Shown one piece after another: positions 7,927-14,941 of a stretch of DNA of 46,104 nt. The translations under genes were made by a program, and so were the position numbers. Numbering within the stretch: the stretch's first letter is position 1; each line of letters starts with the position of its first letter. Under the pieces are notes generated by a model that worked only from the letters and a program-made list of their open reading frames with translations, was not told where the DNA came from and did no database searches. The stretch is from Rhodospirillum sp. GTDB taxonomy: Bacteria > Pseudomonadota > Alphaproteobacteria > Rhodospirillales > Rhodospirillaceae. The stretch covers positions 1 to 46,104 of the forward strand of contig JAIOYK010000045.1 in assembly GCA_021741145.1 (NCBI GenBank), read 5' to 3'.

Positions 7927-8564
7927 GGAACCTACTGGAAAAGAGCCAAGCCCCAAACGGCGGTGGGCATGCCCCCGAGGATCAGGAACAGACCTCCGGC
8001 TACAAAAAAGGAGGTCCGAAGGGAGCGCTGCCAACCGATAAAGACAGTGAGAAGCGGGAAAGCCACCAGGAACAGAATAACCGATACGAGACCAGAACGG
8101 GAAATGCACGGCTCCGCCAGATCCGCGAGAGTTCGCAACGCATGACTTCTTTCGTCCGTCCAAAAAACTCCGGAAGAGAAGTACCTCCAAAGGTTCACAA
8201 AGAACGTCTCGTACACCTAAAGCCCCTCCTTTCCATCAGCCCCACAGTGATGGGCTTTATCGCGGCGTTCACGATCACCCTGGGCGCGACGGCGCTTTTC
8301 AGCGGCCTGTACATCGTGGTGATGCTGTTGAGTATACCGGCAATGCTGAGATACGCGCGGAGCTCCTGGCTTGTCACTTCGCTGGAATCCCTGGCGCTGC
8401 TTCGCTATCCAACCGCGCTTCTGCTCCTCAACACGGCCCTGTCAACGGACGCCCTCCCATCTCCCTTATGGCTGGTTCAGGGCGCTTTCCTGGCCACCGC
8501 GATCCTCTGCGCGCTCAATGACGGTCTGACCGTCTCCCGCTATTTGGCGGGAGGACGGTCATGA
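7923..8564 (+). CDS. Unknown membrane protein between virB5 and virB6
   Basis: No family recognised. It starts at ATG 7923, overlapping the virB5 stop, with a GGAAGGGG ribosome site, and has 213 residues. The first 105 residues are polar and low in order. The last 105 hold about four hydrophobic segments (from the MGFIAAFTITLGATALF stretch to AFLATAILCAL). A short alternative start (GTG 8247 or ATG 8250) would give only the membrane domain. The polar part lies opposite the minus-strand ORF 7932-8216. The gene resembles the other extra four-span proteins in this operon (12080-12553, 26097-26777) in shape but not clearly in sequence. Confidence 0.6.
   Translation: MRNLLEKSQAPNGGGHAPEDQEQTSGYKKGGPKGALPTDKDSEKRESHQEQNNRYETRTGNARLRQIRESSQRMTSFVRPKNSGREVPPKVHKERLVHLKPLLSISPTVMGFIAAFTITLGATALFSGLYIVVMLLSIPAMLRYARSSWLVTSLESLALLRYPTALLLLNTALSTDALPSPLWLVQGAFLATAILCALNDGLTVSRYLAGGRS
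7932..8216 (-). CDS. Possible antisense membrane protein (94 aa)
   Basis: A minus-strand frame begins at GTG 8216 with a strong AAAGGAGG ribosome site about eight bases upstream. The product begins with an aromatic stretch (MYETFFVNLWRYFSSG). It then has two hydrophobic helices (about 42-60 and 68-92) separated by a WQRSLRT loop. It lies inside the 5' part of the plus-strand gene at 7923 in the codon-aligned register, so mirrored hydropathy could explain part of the pattern. The ribosome site and natural aromatic content favour a real gene. No family recognised. Confidence 0.42.
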   Translation of the reverse strand: MYETFFVNLWRYFSSGVFWTDERSHALRTLADLAEPCISRSGLVSVILFLVAFPLLTVFIGWQRSLRTSFFVAGGLFLILGGMPTAVWGLALFQ

Positions 8565-8578
8565 CCCACGACAAGTCC

Positions 8579-9148
8579 TCACTGCGCTGCCTTGGCGGCC
8601 TTCTGCGCTTGCCGAGCTTCGTAATCCTTCAAGACTTTATTGTCCCGAGCAATGTCTTCATCGGTGCGCCAGTCCGGCAGATCATCACACCGACGAGTAA
8701 AGACGTTCATAACCTGAATGGTGAAACAAGTCATATGCCCTTTATTCTGGTTCCACGGCTCGGCCCGGAGTCCGCGGCCGCTTATCCAAGATCCGTACAT
8801 CTTTCTCCAGAGGCTATAGGCCCTGTCGAGATCGTGACCTTTTTGGATCAAGTCCGCATTTGGATTTTCGTCCAAGGGCGGCTTTTCACCGGCCTTTTTC
8901 CAAGCTTCGTAGGTCGGGTAAACGCGATCCCACTCAACATCAAAATCTTCGCCGGAGCGAATGTCGTTCCATGCGTGAAGAGCATAACTCCAATCGTAAT
9001 ATCCATTCTTATCCTTTTCTTTCTCTTTCTCAATCTCCCGAAAAATACTTTCCATTTCCTCAATATTTGGATTGTCACTCGGAACCGGAACTTCCGCATT
9101 TGCCACAGAAAAGGAAACAAAAATGGCAGGTAGAACTAGTAGCGACAT
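8579..9148 (-). CDS. Exported protein on the antisense strand within the transfer operon
   Basis: A 189-residue protein from ATG 9148 (AGGTGAAGCAGGGG upstream); an ATG at 9169 would add seven residues. The first 20 or so residues (MSLLVLPAIFVSFSVANA) form a clear signal peptide with an ANA cleavage site. The mature part is polar and rich in Trp, Tyr and acidic residues, with an EKEKEKDK helix near its start, a CFTIQVMNVFTRRC pair of cysteines, and an Ala/Lys-rich C-terminal helix. Plus-strand frames here look unnatural. It is a real minus-strand cargo gene with lower GC than its neighbours, and its 5' end overlaps the virB6 5' end. No family recognised; it probably acts in the periplasm or outside the cell. 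Confidence 0.72.
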   Translation of the reverse strand: MSLLVLPAIFVSFSVANAEVPVPSDNPNIEEMESIFREIEKEKEKDKNGYYDWSYALHAWNDIRSGEDFDVEWDRVYPTYEAWKKAGEKPPLDENPNADLIQKGHDLDRAYSLWRKMYGSWISGRGLRAEPWNQNKGHMTCFTIQVMNVFTRRCDDLPDWRTDEDIARDNKVLKDYEARQAQKAAKAAQ

Positions 9149-10229
9149 CCCCTGCTTCACCTGTGACATCGTCACGGAATACGTAAACTTGGCGAATAAG
9201 TTCACGCAGGATCTCAGTTCAGTTTTGATCGGTCCCATCTGGGTTCTATTCCTTGCTATCTGCGGGATCTGGATTGTCTGGCACGGGATCAAGATGGTGA
9301 TCGGCCAGGGCGACCCGGGAGCAATCGCCAAAGAGTTTGTTTACGTCTTTATAGCCGCCATGCTTGTGGGCGGGCAAGGCGTCGGTCTCGTCAATCAAAC
9401 CTATGAGGCATCCCTGTCGGTCATGGGCTCCGCAGCCGCCGTGGCCATCTCGGTCGCCGGTGACATCAAGCAGTCCCCGGATGGGATCAACGGCATGACA
9501 GAGCTCGTCCGGACAGCCGAAGAGGGCGTGATGAAGGTCTTCGGCCTGGCCGAGTCGATGGCCCAGCAGACGGACTGGACCAACCTCATGCCGCTGATCT
9601 ACGCGGGCCTCCTAATCCTCCCCTACCTGCTGCTCCTGATCGTCTATTTCAGCCAGGTCGTGGTCAGCATCTTCCGGGTGATGATGCTCTCCGCGTTGAG
9701 CCCCATCCTGATGATGGGCTTCGGCTTCGGCTGGGGCCGGGGTATGGCCCAGGCGGGTCTGCGAACCCTGGCCGGTGCCTTCATGGTCCTCTTCGGCTCG
9801 ACCATCGCGCTGGCCCTTTGCCTCTACGGCGTCAAGGCGATGAACATCGCCGATCCCGCGATGGGCTCGAGCATCCAGGACACCCTCTCCATAACCAACC
9901 CTCAGCTGCTGCTGACCCTGGCCCTGGGCTGGATGGGCACGGCCTTCATGGCCGAGGCCACGGCCATGGCCAATTCCATCGCCGGTTCGTCCCTGACCAA
10001 CCAAGCCGCCTCCATCATCACCGCCGGAGCCGTGGCCACCGGCATGAGCATCTTCAAGGCAGGCTCCAACAAGAAAAACCTGGGCCGCGCGGGCTCCGCG
10101 GCGGGGCTGATGATGGACAGTGTCCTGCATCCCCGCCAGGCCGTTGGCGCCATGTCCGATACCGCCAAGTCGGCCATGGACCGCCTCAAAACCCCTCGAT
10201 TTGACCGTGGCAAAGGACCTTCGGAATGA
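9123..10229 (+). CDS. virB6: VirB6/TrbL-like polytopic channel protein
   Basis: Read from ATG 9123, with AAAAGGAA eight bases upstream, the product has 368 residues. About six hydrophobic segments are visible. A central block (LMPLIYAGLLILPYLLLLIV, then QVVVSIFRVMMLSALSPILM) matches the conserved core of VirB6/TrbL inner-membrane channel proteins. The N-terminus carries a CFTC pair. The C-terminal 75 residues are polar. The start overlaps, head to head, the 5' end of the exported-protein gene on the other strand. Gene order (before virB7-virB8) supports the call. Confidence 0.87.
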   Translation: MAGRTSSDIPCFTCDIVTEYVNLANKFTQDLSSVLIGPIWVLFLAICGIWIVWHGIKMVIGQGDPGAIAKEFVYVFIAAMLVGGQGVGLVNQTYEASLSVMGSAAAVAISVAGDIKQSPDGINGMTELVRTAEEGVMKVFGLAESMAQQTDWTNLMPLIYAGLLILPYLLLLIVYFSQVVVSIFRVMMLSALSPILMMGFGFGWGRGMAQAGLRTLAGAFMVLFGSTIALALCLYGVKAMNIADPAMGSSIQDTLSITNPQLLLTLALGWMGTAFMAEATAMANSIAGSSLTNQAASIITAGAVATGMSIFKAGSNKKNLGRAGSAAGLMMDSVLHPRQAVGAMSDTAKSAMDRLKTPRFDRGKGPSE

Positions 10230-10402
10230 AACCCACAAAACTCCTCCTCCCCCTCATTGTTCTCCTTTTGACGTCGGCCTGCGCCATGACCGACGTTGAG
10301 ATGCCCGAGAACAACGGTTCGGGCACCGATGAAATGAAGCTGTCGCCCTGCGCCTGCATGCCGGTCGAGTTCAACAGCCGGGGGTTCACATGGCTGGGCT
10401 GA
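10226..10402 (+). CDS. virB7: VirB7-like lipoprotein (58 aa)
   Basis: A short gene overlapping the virB6 stop (ATGA) and the virB8 start. A lipoprotein signal peptide with lipobox LTSAC puts the modified cysteine at residue 19. The mature part has about 40 residues, with a CAC pair near residues 47-49. Small outer-membrane lipoproteins at this place in VirB operons are VirB7, which stabilises VirB9 in the outer-membrane core complex. The sequence is too short for a firm family match; the call rests on lipobox, size and position. Confidence 0.75.
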   Translation: MKPTKLLLPLIVLLLTSACAMTDVEMPENNGSGTDEMKLSPCACMPVEFNSRGFTWLG

Positions 10403-11133
10403 GCGTCGTGGAGAAATGGCGCCTTCCCCGTTCCACCGCGACCAGCGGGGGGGAGGGAGAGCCTCCCGGAAGCGGGCACGGCGGCTTTATGGCCGAGGAT
10501 CCCTATGCCTTCCAGGTGGCACACCGCCGCCTGGCCTGGCTGCTACGCCTGTCGGCGGGAACGAACCTGGTCCTCGGCTTCTGCCTCGCTTCGGCGATGA
10601 GCACCGTTTCCGTCCTGGTCCCCCTGAAAACCACGGAGGTGGCTCTCGTGAGAACAAACACGGTGGACGACAAGCTCTATCAGATCGAGCCGATTTCCCA
10701 GGATGTGGATGGCTTCCAGGTCCTCATGGAAAGCATGGCCCGGCGCTATGTGCGCCTGCTCATTGAAATCGACCGCGTCACCCAGAGGGAGCGCTTCGAC
10801 GAGGTTCAGACCCTCACCGACAACACATTCTACGAGAAATTCCGCAAGGAACACATCGAAACCAAGGCGTTTGCGGACGCCATCAATTCCCTGGTCCGAA
10901 CCGTTCTCGTGGAATCCGTCACCCGCGTGGACAGCTACCGGGGCACCTACAAGTACGCCGTCGACTTCACCCAGGTCGACACCCGGAACGGCGAGGAAAT
11001 CGAGCGCAAGCGCATCACGGCCTACCTCGACATGACCACCCGGCCCCACGAGGTGCGGGAGGCGGACAAGTACACCAATCCGCTGGGAATCACCGTGCTC
11101 GATCTGGTGCTGAAGGAAAGGACGGGACCATGA
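10390..11133 (+). CDS. virB8: VirB8/TrbF-like inner-membrane assembly protein
   Basis: A 247-residue protein with a 45-residue cytoplasmic N-terminus, one membrane span (about 50-77) and a periplasmic domain. The YRGTYKYAVDFTQVDT segment and the ITAYLDMTTRPHEVREADKY strand region followed by NPLGITVLDL are typical of VirB8 C-terminal domains (NTF2-like fold), including the NPLG motif. VirB8 nucleates assembly of the channel. It overlaps virB7 by 13 bases and the next gene by four. Confidence 0.88.
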   Translation: MAGLSVVEKWRLPRSTATSGGEGEPPGSGHGGFMAEDPYAFQVAHRRLAWLLRLSAGTNLVLGFCLASAMSTVSVLVPLKTTEVALVRTNTVDDKLYQIEPISQDVDGFQVLMESMARRYVRLLIEIDRVTQRERFDEVQTLTDNTFYEKFRKEHIETKAFADAINSLVRTVLVESVTRVDSYRGTYKYAVDFTQVDTRNGEEIERKRITAYLDMTTRPHEVREADKYTNPLGITVLDLVLKERTGP

Positions 11134-12083
11134 CATCACCCAAGCAAAACAGCGGCCCACTCTTCGTTCTTCATCGTTCCCTTCCCAACATCGTGGAGAC
11201 CGGTCTCGCCCTGGGCGGCGCCCTCCTGACGGACCAGTTGCCGTCCCCGACCGGAAACGGCACGGAAGCCGTCCACTTCGGTTCCAACACCCTGGCCTTC
11301 CTCCTCGGATACAGCGGCCCTGTTCTCTTCATACCATTCCTTGGATTGGTGGTGTTCCGTCTCGTGCGGCGTCACGACGATTCCCTTGATGTCCTCCGCC
11401 GACAGTCCCCTCTTCTGTCGGTGTCCAGCCTGATCCTCCTCGTCGTCGCGACCGGCTTTGCCCTCGGCCATTGGCAAGAACGGACCCTGGACCATGTCCT
11501 GGTCCCTTACGCCATTCCCGCCGTCTTCGCCTTCTGCGCGCTTGGCTTTCTCTGCGGGCTCCATGCCCTGGTGCTGGCTCGGAGCGAAGAGGCCGAAAGT
11601 CCAGCCATCCCTGGAGAGGGTCTAGGGCAGGATTGCCGCGACGATGAGGAGGAACACGGCCCAATCGTTCTCTCGCATATGTGGAACCTCTCGTTTTTTG
11701 TAACCGTGATCCTGGGTACGAGTACCGCGTTCGTTCTGGGGACACAAGCCGGAGTGTCCTTTCTCGGGGGCTATGCCACGGGACTGTTCGTCTTGGCGGT
11801 ATTCGCCGGAATCGGCGGGTCCCGCGCCATGACCGACCTTGCCACGGACCTGCGCGGCTTCGGCCCCTCCCTTAACGTGGGGCGGTTTCTGCTCTTGGCC
11901 GTGGCCCTGGCCTTCGCCCTGGATCTGGCGAACCCTCCCCGCTCCATGTGGCTCCCGGTCCATACCCTGCTCCCCGACCAGCCTCCGATGTCCACCCTGA
12001 TCCTCTGTCTGGTCGCGGGCGCGATCAGCCTGGGTAGCGATTTGGCCCAGTCGGGCACCACCAAGAGGAGGATCCGCACATGA
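11130..12083 (+). CDS. Unknown polytopic membrane protein (317 aa)
   Basis: No family recognised. It starts at ATG 11130, overlapping the virB8 stop. It has about seven or eight hydrophobic segments in two halves separated by a polar, acidic linker (around residues 150-183, SEEAESPAIPGEG to DDEEEH). The second half begins at an internal ATG (11680) and by itself has the same size and four-span shape as other extra genes of the operon. The gene may therefore be a fusion of two such units or two genes read through. It sits between virB8 and virB9, where standard operons have nothing. Confidence 0.65.
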   Translation: MTSPKQNSGPLFVLHRSLPNIVETGLALGGALLTDQLPSPTGNGTEAVHFGSNTLAFLLGYSGPVLFIPFLGLVVFRLVRRHDDSLDVLRRQSPLLSVSSLILLVVATGFALGHWQERTLDHVLVPYAIPAVFAFCALGFLCGLHALVLARSEEAESPAIPGEGLGQDCRDDEEEHGPIVLSHMWNLSFFVTVILGTSTAFVLGTQAGVSFLGGYATGLFVLAVFAGIGGSRAMTDLATDLRGFGPSLNVGRFLLLAVALAFALDLANPPRSMWLPVHTLLPDQPPMSTLILCLVAGAISLGSDLAQSGTTKRRIRT

Positions 12084-12553
12084 GTATGAGTTCAGATGAC
12101 CCCAAGCCCGAGGATCGCCTTTCCACACCGCTGGCCCTGGCTCTCGTCGGTCACGTGAACCGGTTCGCGGGATCTCTTGGAGTGTTGATGGTCGCGGGAA
12201 TGGGCGACCGGTTGACGACAGGACAATGGCCGTCACTCCAGACCTGCCTCTTTCTGGCTGCCTATCTGACCACGCTGGCCCTTCTTCCGGCGGCGCGGAG
12301 CATCCGCCGCGCACTGGACCGGCATCCCTGGTTCGCCGCCCTCGTCACAGGCAGACCCGGGGCGGCCACTCCCTCGCGCTTCATTCTGGGAACGGTTCTC
12401 GCGACCTTCATCCTCGCCGAGACCTACGCCCGGGCCATTTCCCCCGTTCCCCAACCGTTTCTCATGCCCATCGCGCTCCTGACCACCCTGCTCGCCATCC
12501 TCTCGGCGCTGCACGACCTGTCGGGTTCCAGAAAGGGAAAGGATCCCCAATGA
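12080..12553 (+). CDS. Unknown four-span membrane protein (157 aa)
   Basis: It starts at ATG 12080, overlapping the previous stop. After a polar 18-residue N-terminus there are about four hydrophobic segments, the last being LLTTLLAILSALHDL followed by a basic tail. The shape is like the membrane domains at 7923-8564 and 26097-26777, including an ALxD-type end of the last helix, but identity is low. It overlaps the virB9 start by four bases. Function unknown; position suggests an accessory inner-membrane component of the secretion system. Confidence 0.65.
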   Translation: MSMSSDDPKPEDRLSTPLALALVGHVNRFAGSLGVLMVAGMGDRLTTGQWPSLQTCLFLAAYLTTLALLPAARSIRRALDRHPWFAALVTGRPGAATPSRFILGTVLATFILAETYARAISPVPQPFLMPIALLTTLLAILSALHDLSGSRKGKDPQ

Positions 12554-13509
12554 CACAGTCCACCGGGCGCCGCATCGCCCTGGCCTTCGGCCTGACCCTC
12601 GTCGCCCCACTCGTCCACGCCCAGACGCCGATCAATCCGCCACCCCTGCCCGTCCCCGAGGAGACGGTTCAACAAATCGAGGAGCAGTCCCATGGCGACT
12701 TCGGCGGCATGAAGCGCACCCGGGGCATCGGGCAGATGCAGGAGGCCTGGGACACGGCGCCGGAAAGCGCGGCGGTCTTCCTCTTCGAAGCCGACCCGGA
12801 GCGCACCTACAAAATCCGTCTGCGGGAATTCATGGTCACCGTCATCGAACTCCCAAAGGGCGAGGTCATCGAAGGCATCGACCTGGGGGACAGCGAGAGT
12901 TTCGAAATGAAGGAACGCGGCGACCGCCGCGTGGCCATCAAACCGCTGGGCTTCGGCTTCGACAGCAACATGACCGTTTACGGCCGGAGCGGCACGATTT
13001 ACCCCTTCTACCTGCGCGCCGAGGGCTACAACTCCCACAACGTCCCCGACCTGGTCGTGCGGATCGATGGTTTCGTCCATCCCAGTGCCGGGTCCTTCGA
13101 AGCCGCGGGCTTCTCCTTCCGGTCCATGGAACCCCTGGACACCGGGAAGGGCAAGGCTTCGGCCTTGTCCGATCTGACCCTGCCGCCCGAGGACCCGGCC
13201 ACCGGCGACTTCGTGCCCAAGCACCCCTTCGATCCGAGCAAGCTCAAGGGCTGGGGGGAGTATTCCCTCTGGGGCGATGACGATCTGAAGCCCGAAACCG
13301 TCTTCCGCGACGACGACTTCACCTACATCAAGTTCGGCGACCGCTGGAAGGATATCGAGCTGCCGACGGCCTATGTGGTGGTCGACGGCATCGACGAGAA
13401 CGTCAACACCCGCATCCAGGGATCGACGTTCATCGTCGAGAGCACCCGCCCGCTGATCACCCTGAAATCCGGCATGAGCTATCTCTGCGTCAAATACGGC
13501 GGTGAGTGA
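12550..13509 (+). CDS. virB9: VirB9/TrbG outer-membrane core component
   Basis: The start is ATG 12550 (ATGA overlap with the previous stop); the product is 319 residues. A signal peptide ends LVHA at residue 24. The N-terminal domain carries the TYKIRLREFMVTVIELPKGE strand pattern, and the C-terminal domain carries TYIKFGDRWKDIELPTAYVV, both characteristic of VirB9/TrbG. These proteins form the outer-membrane ring together with VirB7 and VirB10. Length is normal. An earlier in-frame start would overlap the previous gene and is not needed. Confidence 0.92.
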   Translation: MTQSTGRRIALAFGLTLVAPLVHAQTPINPPPLPVPEETVQQIEEQSHGDFGGMKRTRGIGQMQEAWDTAPESAAVFLFEADPERTYKIRLREFMVTVIELPKGEVIEGIDLGDSESFEMKERGDRRVAIKPLGFGFDSNMTVYGRSGTIYPFYLRAEGYNSHNVPDLVVRIDGFVHPSAGSFEAAGFSFRSMEPLDTGKGKASALSDLTLPPEDPATGDFVPKHPFDPSKLKGWGEYSLWGDDDLKPETVFRDDDFTYIKFGDRWKDIELPTAYVVVDGIDENVNTRIQGSTFIVESTRPLITLKSGMSYLCVKYGGE

Positions 13510-14564
13510 TGGGCGCCTTCTGCGACATCGCCCTGGCCATCGGCCTGACCTTCGGCGGGCTCTGCGCCCCGCCGCCGGAGACCAAACCCCGTGCCCTGCC
13601 CGAGGACGATCCGGCCGCCTGGGCGATCCCGGATCCGCCGCCCCCACCGCCGCCGCCGAACGCTCCGACCTTCCCGCCGATCATCATCAAGGCACCCGCG
13701 CCCCCTCCGCCCCCTCCCCTGGTGGTGGCCGCTCCGTCGCCGCCCGAACCCGAGCCAGAACCCGAGCCGGACCCCCCCAATCCCTATCGGGTTTGGGCGG
13801 GGGCCCAGTGGGCCGGTCGGGGCCGAACCCTGGCTCCGTCTGGCACCCTGGATACCGGCGACACCGCCGTCCAATTGGCCTCCCTAAACCCGGGCGCCCC
13901 GGTCGGCGCCATGAAACCCAAGCCCGACTACGAGGGTGAACGGCGGCTGTCCAGTCCGCCGGTCGACAATGCCCGCATCGTCACCGCCGACCGCTTTATC
14001 ACGGGCATCCTGGAGACCGGTATCAACAGCCAGCTCGACGGCGGCTCGAAGGGAACCGTGGTCATCCAGACCAGCCGCGATGTCTTCGGCTACCACGACC
14101 GCAACGCGCTCATCCCCAAGGGCTCGCGGCTGATCTGCGACTACACCAGCCCCAAGAAGATGGGCAGTTCCCGTCTCAACGTCGAATGCAAGCGGATCCT
14201 CATGGCCGGACACCGCTCGGAAATCCTCGAACTCGGCTCTCCGGTCACGAACGTCCAAAGCCAACTGGGCCTGACCGGCGAGGTCGATAACCGCTTCGGC
14301 GAACGCTACGGCACGGCCCTCATGCTCGCTGGCATCTCCACCATCGTCCGCCTGACCAGCGCCGCGGCCGGATCCGTGGCCAGCGATGGCGTCGGCGAGG
14401 TCGCCGACAAGGGAGCCGAGGAACTCGGCACGCGCTTCGGTGAAATCACCGCGGCCGTCCTGGAGAAGACCGTCGACCTGGCCCCGATCATCACCGTGCC
14501 CCAGGGCACCCGCGTTCAAATCCGTCCCGCCAACGATTGGTACATCCGAGAGGTGACCGAATGA
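13509..14564 (+). CDS. virB10: VirB10/TrbI channel scaffold protein
   Basis: The start is ATG 13509 (TGATG overlap with virB9) or the adjoining GTG 13506; the product is about 351 residues. A short hydrophobic N-terminus (residues 4-21) may be the membrane anchor. It is followed by a long Pro-rich spacer (about 40-95) that spans the periplasm. The C-terminal domain has the VirB10 hallmarks LIPKGSRLICDY, RFGERYGTALMLAGISTIVR (antenna helices) and ITVPQGTRVQIRPANDWYI. Compared with classical VirB10 the cytoplasmic N-terminal tail is nearly absent. It is followed immediately by a second, minimal VirB10-like gene. Confidence 0.92.
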   Translation: MGAFCDIALAIGLTFGGLCAPPPETKPRALPEDDPAAWAIPDPPPPPPPPNAPTFPPIIIKAPAPPPPPPLVVAAPSPPEPEPEPEPDPPNPYRVWAGAQWAGRGRTLAPSGTLDTGDTAVQLASLNPGAPVGAMKPKPDYEGERRLSSPPVDNARIVTADRFITGILETGINSQLDGGSKGTVVIQTSRDVFGYHDRNALIPKGSRLICDYTSPKKMGSSRLNVECKRILMAGHRSEILELGSPVTNVQSQLGLTGEVDNRFGERYGTALMLAGISTIVRLTSAAAGSVASDGVGEVADKGAEELGTRFGEITAAVLEKTVDLAPIITVPQGTRVQIRPANDWYIREVTE

Positions 14565-14941
14565 TAAGCCTTCTCTTTGCTTCAGCACTCCTCCTCCCAC
14601 CGCTGGAAGAGGCTCCTATCTCGACCTTCCCCGCTGTCCTGGAGACCCCCATCGACAATCGGCAAACCGAGGGCTTCACCGTGGTGCGCCCCCTGACGAA
14701 CATCGTGGACGGGAGGGTCATCTATCCGCGGGGAAGCCGCCTGCTCTGCCACTACAGGGGCTTCGCCGAAGGCGCCGGTGCCCGGTTGTTCATCGGCTGC
14801 GCCGATATCCAAGTGGCCCCCCCGCCCGCCCTCCGTTCAGAAGAACCGGAGGATCCCCCCCTAACCCCGACCCCATTCACCAGGTTGCCCCAGGGCACCC
14901 GGGTGATGATCCACCTGCTGAAGACGGGAGATACCCAATGA
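14561..14941 (+). CDS. Minimal VirB10-like paralogue lacking the antenna
   Basis: A 126-residue protein starting at ATG 14561 (ATGA overlap). It aligns with the C-terminal domain of the preceding VirB10: LETPID with LETGIN, VIYPRGSRLLCHY with LIPKGSRLICDY, GARLFIGCADI with SSRLNVECKRI, and RLPQGTRVMIHL with TVPQGTRVQIRP. The segment that forms the antenna helices in VirB10 is missing and replaced by a short Pro-rich linker. The hydrophobic N-terminus (ISLLFASALLLPPLE) could be a weak signal peptide. It looks like a shrunken tandem duplicate and may add to or cap the outer-membrane ring. I know of no name for such a gene. Confidence 0.7.
   Translation: MISLLFASALLLPPLEEAPISTFPAVLETPIDNRQTEGFTVVRPLTNIVDGRVIYPRGSRLLCHYRGFAEGAGARLFIGCADIQVAPPPALRSEEPEDPPLTPTPFTRLPQGTRVMIHLLKTGDTQ

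Noticed and set aside
6790-8190. A 466-codon open frame on the minus strand
   Set aside because: It runs across virB5 and its neighbours, reads low-quality Arg/Gly/Asp-rich sequence and has no start signal; only the short ORFs inside the same region have natural features.
8561-9133. Plus-strand frame overlapping the previous stop by ATGA
   Set aside because: It is opposite the exported-protein gene and reads an unnatural mix of hydrophobic and aromatic residues; the ATGA overlap is probably left from the ancestral operon or chance.
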